A DNA stretch of 64,000 bases from Pseudomonas cichorii (GTDB lineage Bacteria > Pseudomonadota > Gammaproteobacteria > Pseudomonadales > Pseudomonadaceae), in assembly GCF_018343775.1 (NCBI RefSeq), contig NZ_CP074349.1, forward strand, positions 806,001 to 870,000, read 5' to 3'. Position numbers and translations under genes: made by a program. Below are positions 52,132 through 64,000 of this stretch, piece by piece. Under the pieces are notes generated by a model. The model was not told where the DNA came from, did not search any database, and saw only the letters and a program-made list of their open reading frames with translations. The number at the start of each line of letters is the position of its first letter. The stretch's first letter is position 1.

Positions 52132-52548
52132 TTGCGCCCGTTTCCAGCGGGCGCAATAGTCTGGCAGCTTGTCCAGACCTTATGGGTGGGCGGGCTGGTC
52201 CTTTTGCACCTGGCGACATTGGCGGTGCTCGATCAGACAGGCCTTGCGCCGCTGTTCATCGATCAGTTCGCCAATCGTGCGAGTGCTCTGCTGGTAGCTT
52301 TTGCGGCAGCCTGTGTGGTGTTGCAACTGACGTTGCTGGTTCGCTTCGAGCGTCTGGCAAGTGTCTGGCGGGATTTTCGCGGGCAATTGCTTTCAATTGC
52401 ATTGTTGTCGTCAGCGGCTTATTACGTGCTGCGGCACTGGTTTGCCGGTGCATTGCACTGGCAACTGCTGAGTTATCTGGTGCTGGCATTGAGCGGCTTG
52501 TTGCTGGTCTTGCAGCCGGTGCCGGGAAGGAGCAGCAGGGCGCGCTGA
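52132..52548 (+). CDS. DUF4149 family membrane protein
   Basis: About 138 aa from a TTG at 52132; the start is uncertain because no ATG lies before the conserved region VWQLVQTLWVGGLVLLHLATLA. Four hydrophobic segments (at about 12-32, 48-65, 80-97 and 105-125) predict an integral inner-membrane protein. The WQLVQTLWVGGL pattern resembles DUF4149, a small family found after greA in Pseudomonas. The function is unknown. Confidence 0.75.
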   Translation: MRPFPAGAIVWQLVQTLWVGGLVLLHLATLAVLDQTGLAPLFIDQFANRASALLVAFAAACVVLQLTLLVRFERLASVWRDFRGQLLSIALLSSAAYYVLRHWFAGALHWQLLSYLVLALSGLLLVLQPVPGRSSRAR

Positions 52549-52566
52549 AGGCGCCCTGGCTTTTAA
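52536..52566. terminator. Terminator between DUF4149 and yhbY
   Basis: GGGCGC-GCTGAAG-GCGCCC followed by TGGCTTTT on the plus strand, and preceded by AAAA on the reverse side; a bidirectional hairpin for two convergent genes. Confidence 0.7.
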
Positions 52567-52568
52567 AA

Positions 52569-52877
52569 TCAGCTTGCGCGGTGGACGTTGGACAGTTGCT
52601 TGTTTACCTTTGGGTTCTTGCGATAGATCAGCGCCATTTTGCCGATGACCTGTACGAGGTCCGCTGAACCGGCCTTGCAGAGTTCTGCAATGGTCTGAAG
52701 GCGGCTTTCGCGATCGAGGATATTGAGTTTGATCTTGATCAGCTCGTGATCGCTCAGTGCGCGCTCGAGTTCGGCGAGCACACCTTCAGTCAAACCATTG
52801 TCAGCCACTATCAATACTGGTTTCAGATGGTGGCCAATGGATTTGTATTGTTTCTTCTGCTCTTGAGTGAGCGGCAT
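52569..52877 (-). CDS. yhbY: Ribosome-associated RNA-binding protein YhbY (CRM domain)
   Basis: 102 aa. A single CRM domain with IGHHLKPVLIVADNGLTEGVL, then ELIKIKLNILDRESR and LVQVIGKMALIYRKN; the GxxG-like loop is present. It associates with pre-50S ribosomal subunits. Divergent from rlmE, as in many proteobacteria. Confidence 0.92.
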   Translation of the reverse strand: MPLTQEQKKQYKSIGHHLKPVLIVADNGLTEGVLAELERALSDHELIKIKLNILDRESRLQTIAELCKAGSADLVQVIGKMALIYRKNPKVNKQLSNVHRAS

Positions 52878-52983
52878 AATCTGACCCCTGCGTCTGATCT
52901 TGTAAAAAAGCGGCGGCCAGTTTACCCGAGCGAGTCCGGGACCGCCCAGTTAATCACGACTCGTTTTATTTTTGAGGTGCCCC

Positions 52984-53634
52984 GTGGCCCGTTCCAAGAC
53001 AAGCCATAATTGGCTCAAAGAACACTTTGATGACAAATACGTCAAAATGGCGCAGAAGGACGGCTACCGTTCTCGTGCCAGCTACAAGCTCCTGGAGATC
53101 CAGGAGAAGGACAAGATTATCCGTCCGGGCATGACGGTCATCGACCTGGGCGCGGCTCCAGGCGGGTGGTCGCAGGTGACCAGTCGTCTGATTGGTGGTC
53201 AGGGTCGCCTGATTGCGTCCGATATTCTGGAGATGGACAGCATCCCCGATGTGACCTTCATCAAGGGTGACTTCACCGAGGACGCCGTTCTCGCTCAAAT
53301 TCTGGAAGCTGTAGGTAATACACAGGTAGACCTTGTGATTTCCGATATGGCCCCCAATATGAGTGGATTGAGCGCAGTGGACATGCCTCGGGCAATGTTC
53401 CTGTGTGAGCTGGCTCTGGATCTTGCCGGTCGGGTCTTGCGCCCGGGTGGCGATTTTCTGATCAAGGTCTTCCAGGGTGAAGGCTTTGATGTGTACCACA
53501 AGGATATTCGCAAGCTGTTCGACAAGGTGCAGATGCGCAAGCCATTGTCGTCGCGCGACAGGTCCCGTGAGCAATATCTGCTGGCTCGCGGTTTCCGCGC
53601 AGTCGAAGGCGCTGCCAGTGATGAGCGTCTTTGA
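52984..53634 (+). CDS. rlmE: 23S rRNA (uridine-2'-O-) methyltransferase RlmE (FtsJ/RrmJ)
   Basis: 216 aa from a GTG at 52984 ([15 protein letters not shown]), with GAGG just upstream. SAM-binding motif [14 protein letters not shown] near 45-58; catalytic K-D-K-E tetrad implied by [19 protein letters not shown] and [11 protein letters not shown]. It methylates U2552 in the ribosomal A loop late in 50S assembly. It precedes ftsH, as in E. coli, with a 184-bp gap. Confidence 0.95.
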   Translation: MARSKTSHNWLKEHFDDKYVKMAQKDGYRSRASYKLLEIQEKDKIIRPGMTVIDLGAAPGGWSQVTSRLIGGQGRLIASDILEMDSIPDVTFIKGDFTEDAVLAQILEAVGNTQVDLVISDMAPNMSGLSAVDMPRAMFLCELALDLAGRVLRPGGDFLIKVFQGEGFDVYHKDIRKLFDKVQMRKPLSSRDRSREQYLLARGFRAVEGAASDERL

Positions 53635-53818
53635 GGGCGGTCGATAGGTTTTTTCAAATGGCTATGCGGATGGCGCATGTATGACCATCATGTAGTCAAA
53701 GTTTCACAAAGGGTTACAGACGGTGCCTGCCACATCTGTAGGTTCTGTAGTAAGTTAGGCCGGTGAATATCATGCGAGGCACGCTTCCTGCGTGGAGCTT
53801 GCTTCAGAGGGTAGCTAA

Positions 53819-55729
<1,911 letters not shown>

Positions 55730-55737
55730 GGTCTGAC

Positions 55738-56589
55738 ATGACTTCTACGCTGTACCCGACCCGGTTGCCTTGCGGCAACCGGGTTCTTGATTTGGCCCGT
55801 ACGCACGTGATGGGCATTCTCAACGCAACTCCAGACTCATTCTCGGATGGCGGTCGTTACAGTCAGCTCGATGCTGCCTTGCGTCATGCCGAGGCCATGG
55901 TGCTGGCTGGTGCAACCCTGATCGATGTCGGTGGCGAGTCAACTCGTCCTGGTGCGCCTCCTGTTTCTCCTGCCGAGGAGCTTGAACGGGTCGCGCCGGT
56001 AGTAGAAGCTATCGGCCGCGAACTCGACGTCATTGTCTCGGTTGATACCTCTACGCCTGAGGTAATGCTCGAAACGGCTCGTCTCGGGGCGGGGCTCATC
56101 AACGATGTGCGCTCGCTGGGTCGTCCCGGCGCTCTGGAGGCTGCCGCTCGGACAGGTTTGCCCGTGTGCCTGATGCACATGCTTGGCGAGCCGGGCAATA
56201 TGCAGGATGACCCGCGTTACACCGATCTGGTGGGTGAGGTCAGTGCCTTTCTGCAGGAGCGAATGACTCAGTGTGCGGCGGCAGGTATCGATCGTGAGCG
56301 GATCATCCTTGATCCCGGTTTCGGTTTTGCAAAGACGCTGGATCACAACCTGAGCCTGTTCAAACACATGGAGGTCCTGCATGCCCTGGGGCGTCCGTTG
56401 CTGGTCGGGGTGTCGCGCAAAAGCATGATCGGTACCGTGCTGGGTCGTCCCGTCGGGGAGCGCCTTTACGGCGGTCTGGCTTTGGCTGCTCTGGCGATGG
56501 CCAAAGGGGCTCGAATTCTACGTGTGCACGATGTCGCCGAAACGGCTGATGTGGTGCGCATGATTGCAGCTGTCGAATCGGCTGAGTAA
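55738..56589 (+). CDS. folP: Dihydropteroate synthase
   Basis: 283 aa, 8 bp after fts[16 protein letters not shown] and [15 protein letters not shown] are the pterin-binding loops of dihydropteroate synthase, and later HMLGEPGNM and [15 protein letters not shown] are typical. It joins p-aminobenzoate to the pterin and is the sulfonamide target. Clustered with glmM, as in E. coli. Confidence 0.97.
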   Translation: MTSTLYPTRLPCGNRVLDLARTHVMGILNATPDSFSDGGRYSQLDAALRHAEAMVLAGATLIDVGGESTRPGAPPVSPAEELERVAPVVEAIGRELDVIVSVDTSTPEVMLETARLGAGLINDVRSLGRPGALEAAARTGLPVCLMHMLGEPGNMQDDPRYTDLVGEVSAFLQERMTQCAAAGIDRERIILDPGFGFAKTLDHNLSLFKHMEVLHALGRPLLVGVSRKSMIGTVLGRPVGERLYGGLALAALAMAKGARILRVHDVAETADVVRMIAAVESAE

Positions 56590-56609
56590 GAAACTGTGGA
56601 GCAGCATTT

Positions 56610-57950
56610 ATGACTACAAGAAAGTATTTCGGAACTGACGGCATTCGTGGTCGGGTAGGGCAGTTTCCAATCACGCCTGAATTCATGCTCAAGCTCGGCT
56701 GGGCTGCCGGCATGGCATTTCGTCGCATGGGTGCCTGCCGGATTCTGGTCGGCAAGGACACCCGTATTTCCGGCTACATGTTCGAGTCTGCGCTGGAGGC
56801 CGGTATTTCGGCTGCCGGTGCCGATGTCATGCTGCTTGGTCCGATGCCGACACCGGCTATCGCGTACCTGACCCGCACCTTTCATGCCGAAGCGGGTATC
56901 GTGATCAGTGCTTCTCACAATCCGCATTACGACAATGGCATCAAGTTCTTCTCGGGCAAGGGCACCAAGCTGCCTGACGAGATCGAGCAGATGATCGAAG
57001 AGCTGCTGGATACGCCGATGACCGTCGCTGAATCCGAAAAGCTCGGCAAGGTTTCCCGCATCAACGATGCGGCCGGTCGTTACATCGAATTCTGCAAGAG
57101 TAGCGTGCCGACCAGTACCAGTTTCGCTGGTCTGAAAGTGGTGATCGACTGCGCCCACGGTGCTACCTATAAAGTGGCTCCGAGTGTTTTCCGTGAGTTG
57201 GGGGCTCAGGTCGTCGTGCTGTCGGCGCAACCTGACGGGCTCAATATCAACAAGGATTGCGGTTCCACTCACATGGAAGCGCTGCAGGCTGCCGTGGTGG
57301 CCGAAAAGGCTGATCTGGGCATTGCCTTTGACGGTGATGGTGACCGGGTCCTGATGGTCGATCATACGGGTGTGGTCGTCGATGGTGACGAGCTGCTGTA
57401 CATCATTGCCAGTGATCTGCAGGAGCGTGGTCGTCTGCAGGGCGGCGTGGTTGGTACCCTGATGAGCAACCTGGGTCTGGAATTGGCGCTGGCCGAGCTG
57501 AATATTCCGTTTGTGCGTGCCAATGTCGGTGACCGCTATGTGATCGCCGAACTGCTGGAGCGTGACTGGCAGATCGGCGGTGAGAACTCCGGCCACATCG
57601 TCTGCTTCCAGCACACTACCACGGGCGACGCAATCATTGCTGCCCTGCAGGTGCTGCTTGCCTTGCGTCGCCGTGGCGTCAGCCTGTGCGAAATCCGTCA
57701 GAAGCTGCGCAAGTGTCCTCAGGTTCTGGTCAATGTCCGTTTTGGCGGTGGTGTGGATCCGGTCAATCACCCGTCGGTAAAAGAGGCCTGTGCCCGTGTT
57801 ACGGCGGAAATGGCGGGTCGCGGTCGCGTCCTGCTGCGCAAGTCTGGCACCGAGCCATTGGTGCGCGTCATGGTCGAGGGTGAGGACGAAACCCAGGTCA
57901 GAAACTATGCCGATGAGCTGGCAAAACTGGTTGCTGAAGTTTGCGCCTGA
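56610..57950 (+). CDS. glmM: Phosphoglucosamine mutase
   Basis: 446 aa. The active-site phosphoserine motif [17 protein letters not shown], the metal-binding DGDGDRV (in [16 protein letters not shown]), the sugar loop GGENSGHIV and the C-terminal phosphate loop [15 protein letters not shown] are all present. It converts glucosamine-6-phosphate to glucosamine-1-phosphate for peptidoglycan and LPS. GTGGAGCAG precedes the ATG. Confidence 0.98.
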   Translation: MTTRKYFGTDGIRGRVGQFPITPEFMLKLGWAAGMAFRRMGACRILVGKDTRISGYMFESALEAGISAAGADVMLLGPMPTPAIAYLTRTFHAEAGIVISASHNPHYDNGIKFFSGKGTKLPDEIEQMIEELLDTPMTVAESEKLGKVSRINDAAGRYIEFCKSSVPTSTSFAGLKVVIDCAHGATYKVAPSVFRELGAQVVVLSAQPDGLNINKDCGSTHMEALQAAVVAEKADLGIAFDGDGDRVLMVDHTGVVVDGDELLYIIASDLQERGRLQGGVVGTLMSNLGLELALAELNIPFVRANVGDRYVIAELLERDWQIGGENSGHIVCFQHTTTGDAIIAALQVLLALRRRGVSLCEIRQKLRKCPQVLVNVRFGGGVDPVNHPSVKEACARVTAEMAGRGRVLLRKSGTEPLVRVMVEGEDETQVRNYADELAKLVAEVCA

Positions 57951-58016
57951 TTTTGGCTTGCCAGTGTTGAAAGTGTTGGGTAACATCTGCGCCCACTTTG
58001 ACCGACGAGGTGTAGC

Positions 58017-59157
<1,141 letters not shown>

Positions 59158-59204
59158 AAAAGAATTCGGCGATGTTTGTTGAGGTCGCCAAAAAGAGTTG
59201 TAAT

Positions 59205-59290
59205 GCCGAGGTGGTGGAATTGGTAGACACGCAACCTTGAGGTGGTTGTGCCCATAGGGTGTAGGGGTTCGAGTCCCCTTCTCGGTACCA
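59205..59290 (+). tRNA. tRNA-Leu (anticodon GAG)
   Basis: 86 nt including an encoded CCA. Acceptor GCCGAGG...(T)CTCGGTACCA, a long variable arm (class II), anticodon stem CAACC/GGTTG around TTGAGGT (anticodon GAG), and T arm GGGGTTCGAGTCCCC. Confidence 0.96.
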
Positions 59291-59302
59291 ATTAAGCAAG
59301 AT

Positions 59303-59325
59303 AGCCCGCACTAGCGGGCTTTCTT
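59303..59325 (+). terminator. Terminator after tRNA-Leu
   Basis: AGCCCGC-ACTA-GCGGGCT followed by TTCTT, 13 nt after the CCA end. Confidence 0.8.
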
Positions 59326-59386
59326 GTAGGTGGATGTTGGATTGATTCTTTAGGGGATCGGTCGTATACTTCCGCCCCAGCTTTGT

Positions 59387-59463
<77 letters not shown>

Positions 59464-59470
59464 GTTTCGC

Positions 59471-59495
59471 GAAGCCCCTATTCTAGGGGCTTTTT
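59471..59495 (+). terminator. Terminator after tRNA-fMet
   Basis: GAAGCCCC-TATTCTA-GGGGCTTTTT, a stem-loop with T-run. Confidence 0.85.
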
Positions 59496-59591
59496 GTTAG
59501 CTGGACAGTACAGGCGCCGATGTTCAACGGCGTTTTCATGATGGGCTTTTGCCCATTTTTTTATTTCTAAAGCATGCACGAGGGGGTTCAG

Positions 59592-60050
59592 GTGTCGAGC
59601 AAGCTAGAACAGTTGCAGGCCTTGTTGGCCCCGGTGGTCGAGGCTCTTGGCTATCAATGCTGGGGAATTGAGTTTCTTTCCCAGGGCCGACATTCACTGC
59701 TGCGCATTTATATCGACAAAGAAGGCGGCGTTCTGGTGGAGGACTGCGAAACAGTCAGTCGTCAGGTCAGCGGTGTTCTGGATGTTGAAGATCCCATCAG
59801 TGCTGAATACACGCTTGAAGTGTCTTCTCCTGGCATGGATCGCCCGCTGTTCACTCTTGAACAGTTTGCTTTGCACGCTGGGGAACAAGTGAAAATAAAG
59901 CTGCGCTCGCCCTTCGATGGTCGACGCAACTTTCAAGGCCTTCTCCGCGGGGTGGAGGAGCAGGATGTCGTGGTGCATGTAGAAGACCACGAATACCTGT
60001 TGCCGATCGACTTGATCGACAAAGCCAACATTATTCCCACGTTTGACTGA
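59592..60050 (+). CDS. rimP: Ribosome maturation factor RimP
   Basis: 152 aa from a GTG at 59592 ([18 protein letters not shown]); AGGGGG lies about 6 nt upstream, whereas the ATG at 59574 has no binding site. [42 protein letters not shown] and [15 protein letters not shown] are the family signature. It acts in 30S subunit maturation. First gene of the rimP-nusA-infB operon. Confidence 0.96.
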   Translation: MSSKLEQLQALLAPVVEALGYQCWGIEFLSQGRHSLLRIYIDKEGGVLVEDCETVSRQVSGVLDVEDPISAEYTLEVSSPGMDRPLFTLEQFALHAGEQVKIKLRSPFDGRRNFQGLLRGVEEQDVVVHVEDHEYLLPIDLIDKANIIPTFD

Positions 60051-60109
60051 GACGTGCCAGATACAGCGGATCCCGCGGATCCAATGGCTTGCGAAAGGCG
60101 AGGCGTACG

Positions 60110-61591
60110 ATGAGCAAAGAAGTACTGCTGGTTGTTGAGTCGGTGTCCAATGAAAAGGGCGTTCCGGCAGGAGTGATTTTTGAAGCGCTGGAGCTGGCTC
60201 TTGCCACTGCTACCAAGAAGCGTTTTGAAGATGAGGTTGAGCTGCGTGTGGAAATCAACCGCCACACCGGTAACTACGAGACTTTCCGTCGCTGGAATGT
60301 GGTCGAAGACGAAGATCTGGACGATCCGGCCTACGAGCTGGCTGTAGACCAGGCCCAGGCCAGAAAGCCGGGTGCTGTCGCTGGCGATCTGATCGAAGAG
60401 AAGATCGAGTCCATCGAATTCGGTCGTATTGCTGCGCAGACCGCCAAGCAAGTCATTGTGCAGAAGGTTCGTGAAGCCGAGCGTGCTCAGGTGGTCGATG
60501 CCTATCGCGAGCGTCTTGGCGAAATCATTTCCGGTACAGTTAAAAAGGTTACGCGTGACAATGTCATCGTTGACCTGGGTAACAATGCCGAAGCATTGCT
60601 GGCTCGTGAAGACATCATCTCCCGTGAGACTTTCCGGGTAGGTGTGCGTCTGCGGGCTTTGCTGAAAGAAATCCGCACTGAAAACCGCGGCCCTCAGCTG
60701 ATTCTGTCGCGTACTGCGCCAGAAATGCTGATCGAGCTTTTCCGTATCGAAGTACCGGAAATTGCCGAAGGTCTGATCGAGGTGATGGCTGCCTCCCGTG
60801 ACCCGGGTTCGCGTGCAAAAATCGCTGTTCGCTCCAAGGACAAACGAATCGACCCGCAAGGCGCCTGCATCGGCATGCGCGGTTCGCGTGTTCAGGCCGT
60901 ATCCGGCGAGTTGGGTGGCGAGCGTGTGGATATCGTGCTCTGGGACGATAACCCGGCACAGTTCGTGATCAACGCAATGTCCCCTGCTGAAGTGGCTGCA
61001 ATCATCGTCGATGAAGATGCCCATGCAATGGATATCGCTGTTGGTGCGGACAACCTGGCTCAGGCCATTGGTCGTGGCGGTCAGAACGTGCGTCTGGCAA
61101 GTCAGTTGACTGGCTGGACCCTGAACGTGATGACCGAATCGGACATCCAGGCCAAGCAGCAGGCAGAGACTGGCGACATTCTGCGCAACTTCATCGACGA
61201 GCTGGAAGTCGACGAAGATCTGGCGCAGGTGCTGGTCGATGAAGGCTTCACCAGCCTGGAAGAGATTGCCTACGTACCGTTGGAAGAAATGCTCAACATC
61301 GATGGCTTTGACGAAGAAACCGTCAACGAGCTTCGCGCTCGTGCCAAGGATCGCTTGTTGACTAAAGCCATCGCTACTGAGGAAAAGCTGGCAGACGCCC
61401 ATCCGGCCGAAGACCTGCTCTCGCTTGAGGGTATGGACAAGGATTTGGCGATGGAACTGGCGGTGCGCGGCGTAATTACCCGCGAAGACCTGGCCGAGCA
61501 GTCTATAGATGACCTGCTCGACATCGACGGCATTGACGATGATCGTGCCGGCAAGTTGATCATGGCCGCCCGAGCCCATTGGTTCGAGTAA
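60110..61591 (+). CDS. nusA: Transcription termination/antitermination factor NusA
   Basis: 493 aa from the ATG at 60110 ([17 protein letters not shown]), usual for gamma-proteobacteria. The N-terminal RNAP-binding domain is followed by S1 ([16 protein letters not shown]) and two KH domains ([16 protein letters not shown] with the GXXG-type loop, and [14 protein letters not shown]). Two acidic C-terminal repeats follow, with [19 protein letters not shown] and [18 protein letters not shown]. It controls pausing and termination. Confidence 0.97.
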   Translation: MSKEVLLVVESVSNEKGVPAGVIFEALELALATATKKRFEDEVELRVEINRHTGNYETFRRWNVVEDEDLDDPAYELAVDQAQARKPGAVAGDLIEEKIESIEFGRIAAQTAKQVIVQKVREAERAQVVDAYRERLGEIISGTVKKVTRDNVIVDLGNNAEALLAREDIISRETFRVGVRLRALLKEIRTENRGPQLILSRTAPEMLIELFRIEVPEIAEGLIEVMAASRDPGSRAKIAVRSKDKRIDPQGACIGMRGSRVQAVSGELGGERVDIVLWDDNPAQFVINAMSPAEVAAIIVDEDAHAMDIAVGADNLAQAIGRGGQNVRLASQLTGWTLNVMTESDIQAKQQAETGDILRNFIDELEVDEDLAQVLVDEGFTSLEEIAYVPLEEMLNIDGFDEETVNELRARAKDRLLTKAIATEEKLADAHPAEDLLSLEGMDKDLAMELAVRGVITREDLAEQSIDDLLDIDGIDDDRAGKLIMAARAHWFE

Positions 61592-61617
61592 CAGGCGCGG
61601 CCTGAGGAGAGAAGTGC

Positions 61618-64000
61618 ATGACGCAAGTCACGGTGAAACAACTGGCCGATGAGGTCAAAACACCGGTAGAGCGCCTGCTGCAGCAGATGCGTGAGGCAGG
61701 TCTGCCGCACACCGCCGCCGAGGAACATGTGTCCGACAGTGAAAAGCAATCGTTGCTGACTCACTTGAAAAGCAGCCACAAGGCTAAAGTGGAAGAGCCG
61801 CGCAAGATTACCTTGCAGCGCAAGACCACCAGCACCCTGCGCGTTGCCGGCAGCAAAAGTATCAGCGTTGAAGTGCGCAAGAAGAAAGTTTTCGTGCAAC
61901 GCAGCCCGGAAGAAATCGAAGCCGAGCGCAAGCGTGAGCTGGACGAACGCCGTGCGGTAGAAAATGCCGCCCGTCAAAAGGCTGAAGAAGAAACCAAGCG
62001 TCGCGCCGAAGAAGAAGCGCGTCGCCAGCCTGCTGCTGAACAGACCGCGGCACCTGCTGCTGCGCCAGCCCCTGTGGCTGCCGAGCCAGTGCGTGAAGCG
62101 CCTGCGGCACCTGCGGCACCTGCGCCAACATCCGCACCTGCTGCGCCTGTTGTCGAAGTTCGCAAGCGTGACGATCAGCGTCGCCCGGACAAGACCCGTG
62201 GCGATGACCGCAATGCTCGTGGCGGCGACGGCGAGCGCAAGAACGCTCCGCATCGCGCTTCGGTAAAAGAGAAGGCACCGGCTGTTCGCGTTGCTCCTCG
62301 TACTACCGACGAAGAAAGCGATGGTTTCCGTCGTGGTGGTCGTGGCAAGTCCAAGCTTAAGAAACGCAATGCCCACGGTTTCCAGAACCCAACCGGTCCG
62401 GTTATTCGTGACGTTGCCATCGGCGAGACCATCACTGTCGGCGAACTGTCGGCGCAGATGTCCGTCAAGGCAGCTGAAGTCATCAAGTTCATGTTCAAGC
62501 TGGGCACTCCGGTTACCATCAACCAGGTACTGGATCAGGAAACTGCCCAGTTGATCGCCGAAGAGCTGGGCCACAAGGTCACGCTGGTCAGCGACAATGC
62601 GCTGGAAGACTCCCTGGCCGAATCCCTGAAGTTCGTGGGTGAAACCTTCTCCCGTGCTCCGGTCGTGACCGTAATGGGCCACGTTGACCACGGTAAGACT
62701 TCCCTGCTCGACTACATTCGTCGTGCCAAGGTTGCTGCTGGCGAAGCCGGTGGTATCACCCAGCACATCGGTGCCTACCACGTTGAAACCGAACGCGGCA
62801 TGGTGACCTTCCTCGACACCCCGGGTCACGCCGCGTTTACCGCAATGCGTGCACGTGGTGCCAAGGCAACCGATATCGTCATCCTGGTTGTTGCAGCAGA
62901 CGACGGCGTAATGCCGCAAACCATCGAAGCCGTTCAGCATGCCGTGGCTGCTGGCGTACCGCTGGTTGTTGCAGTGAACAAGATCGACAAGCCGGGCGCA
63001 GACCTTGATCGCATCCGTAGCGAACTGTCGGTCCATGGCGTGACTTCCGAAGAGTGGGGCGGTGATACGCCTTTCGTTCCGGTTTCCGCGAAAATGGGTA
63101 CCGGCGTCGACGAACTGCTCGAAGCGGTCCTGCTGCAGGCTGAAGTTCTGGAACTCAAGGCCACTCCATCGGCTCCTGGCCGTGGTGTTGTCGTTGAGTC
63201 CCGTCTGGACAAGGGCCGCGGCCCGGTTGCCACGGTTCTGGTTCAGGACGGTACGCTGCGTCAGGGCGACATGGTTCTGGTCGGCTCGAACTTCGGTCGC
63301 ATCCGCGCCATGCTCGACGAAAACGGCAAGCCTGTAAAAGAAGCTGGCCCGTCGATTCCGGTCGAGATCCTCGGTCTGGATGGCACGCCGGATGCTGGCG
63401 ACGAGATGAGCGTACTGGCTGACGAGAAGAAAGCCCGTGAAGTCGCTCTGTTCCGTCAAGGCAAGTTCCGTGAAGTCAAACTGGCTCGCGCACATGCTGG
63501 CAAGCTGGAAAACATCTTCGAGAACATGGGCCAGGAAGAGAAGAAGACGCTTAACATCGTCCTCAAATCCGACGTCCGTGGTTCGCTGGAAGCACTGCAG
63601 GGCGCCCTGGGCGGCCTGGGTAACGATGAAGTGCAAGTGCGTGTCGTCGGTGGCGGTGTCGGTGGTATCACCGAGAGCGACGCCAACCTGGCACTGGCCT
63701 CCAACGCTGTACTGTTCGGCTTCAACGTGCGTGCCGATGCCGGCGCTCGCAAGATCGTCGAGCAGGAAGGTCTGGATATGCGTTACTACAACGTGATCTA
63801 CGACATCATCGAAGACGTCAAGAAAGCACTGACCGGTATGCTGGGCAGCGATGTTCGCGAGAACATCCTCGGTATTGCCGAAGTGCGTGACGTGTTCCGC
63901 TCGCCGAAATTCGGCGCGATCGCAGGCTGTATGGTCGTTGAAGGTGTTGTTCACCGTAACCGTCCAATCCGCGTTCTGCGTGACGACATCGTTATCTTTG
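61618..64000 (+). CDS. infB: Translation initiation factor IF-2 (3' end cut by window)
   Basis: The first 794 codons of infB are present, from the ATG at 61618 with GAGGAGAG upstream. N-terminal IF2_N domain ([18 protein letters not shown]), a long charged Ala/Pro/Arg-rich linker (about 100-230), a second IF2_N, then the GTPase domain: P-loop GHVDHGKTS at about 358-366, DTPGH, and NKID; then domains II and III. It brings fMet-tRNA to the 30S subunit. Only a few tens of residues of the C-terminus are missing (usual length about 835-845). Confidence 0.97.
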   Translation, partial: MTQVTVKQLADEVKTPVERLLQQMREAGLPHTAAEEHVSDSEKQSLLTHLKSSHKAKVEEPRKITLQRKTTSTLRVAGSKSISVEVRKKKVFVQRSPEEIEAERKRELDERRAVENAARQKAEEETKRRAEEEARRQPAAEQTAAPAAAPAPVAAEPVREAPAAPAAPAPTSAPAAPVVEVRKRDDQRRPDKTRGDDRNARGGDGERKNAPHRASVKEKAPAVRVAPRTTDEESDGFRRGGRGKSKLKKRNAHGFQNPTGPVIRDVAIGETITVGELSAQMSVKAAEVIKFMFKLGTPVTINQVLDQETAQLIAEELGHKVTLVSDNALEDSLAESLKFVGETFSRAPVVTVMGHVDHGKTSLLDYIRRAKVAAGEAGGITQHIGAYHVETERGMVTFLDTPGHAAFTAMRARGAKATDIVILVVAADDGVMPQTIEAVQHAVAAGVPLVVAVNKIDKPGADLDRIRSELSVHGVTSEEWGGDTPFVPVSAKMGTGVDELLEAVLLQAEVLELKATPSAPGRGVVVESRLDKGRGPVATVLVQDGTLRQGDMVLVGSNFGRIRAMLDENGKPVKEAGPSIPVEILGLDGTPDAGDEMSVLADEKKAREVALFRQGKFREVKLARAHAGKLENIFENMGQEEKKTLNIVLKSDVRGSLEALQGALGGLGNDEVQVRVVGGGVGGITESDANLALASNAVLFGFNVRADAGARKIVEQEGLDMRYYNVIYDIIEDVKKALTGMLGSDVRENILGIAEVRDVFRSPKFGAIAGCMVVEGVVHRNRPIRVLRDDIVIF

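Noticed and set aside
59933..61579. 548-aa frame opposite nusA
   Set aside because: Antisense shadow of nusA.
61270..63954. An 894-aa open frame opposite infB and the nusA end
   Set aside because: Antisense shadow of biased codons; composition is low-complexity.

Overview
The window is chromosomal DNA of a Pseudomonas, most likely of the P. syringae group. The right half carries the conserved Pseudomonas order smpB-ratA-rnfH / bamE / fur / recN / grpE-dnaK-dnaJ / dapB-carA-carB-greA / yhbY / rlmE-ftsH-folP-glmM-tpiA-secG-tRNA-Leu-tRNA-fMet-rimP-nusA-infB, in normal GC-rich coding style. The species-group call rests on the style of the IS elements and repeats and is an inference.

Layout. 1-2.9 kb: a truncated secreted protein, an I78-type inhibitor, tartrate dehydrogenase and a LysR regulator. 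2.9-7.4 kb: an orphan excisionase-type antitoxin whose PIN toxin survives only as 26 codons, a type VI effector pair (DUF2235 lipase-like protein plus DUF2931 lipoprotein), and an IS51-group IS3 element just upstream. 7.4-11.5 kb: a tandemly duplicated module. Each unit has a 75-aa DUF6124/DUF3077-like protein, a long structured leader, and a Fic gene with a palindromic operator. In the second unit the Fic gene is decayed and a NERD nuclease-related gene takes its place. 11.5-27.9 kb: a genomic island that appears to sit at the 3' end of the tmRNA gene, because a 15-bp piece of the ssrA 3' end recurs at 11527. It holds a type III restriction-modification pair, a PD-(D/E)XK-like protein, a CHAT (caspase-like) protein and a pile of nested IS elements: an IS3 element; an IS66 element carrying a deaminase passenger and splitting an XRE gene; a dead IS150-type element split by an IS110 element; and a decayed second IS66. 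27.9-38 kb: ssrA, a small periplasmic protein, and the lactate regulon (lldR, its operator, and lldP-lldE-lldF-lldG-dld). 38-64 kb: housekeeping genes up to a truncated infB.

How the genes work together. tmRNA and SmpB (trans-translation) flank the lactate cluster. LldP imports lactate, LldEFG oxidise L-lactate and Dld oxidises D-lactate, under LldR. GrpE-DnaK-DnaJ form the chaperone cycle and have clear sigma-32 promoters. CarAB feeds arginine and pyrimidines. The nusA block serves transcription and translation. The accessory 3-28 kb stretch is mainly defence, competition and mobility genes.

The most promising undescribed signal is the leader RNA upstream of the two identical DUF6124-like genes. 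Three short segments in each leader differ between the copies, and all six substitutions preserve the same mutual complementarity. The leader also has an internal terminator-like hairpin and a hairpin that covers the ribosome binding site. This looks like a regulatory RNA with alternative pairing.
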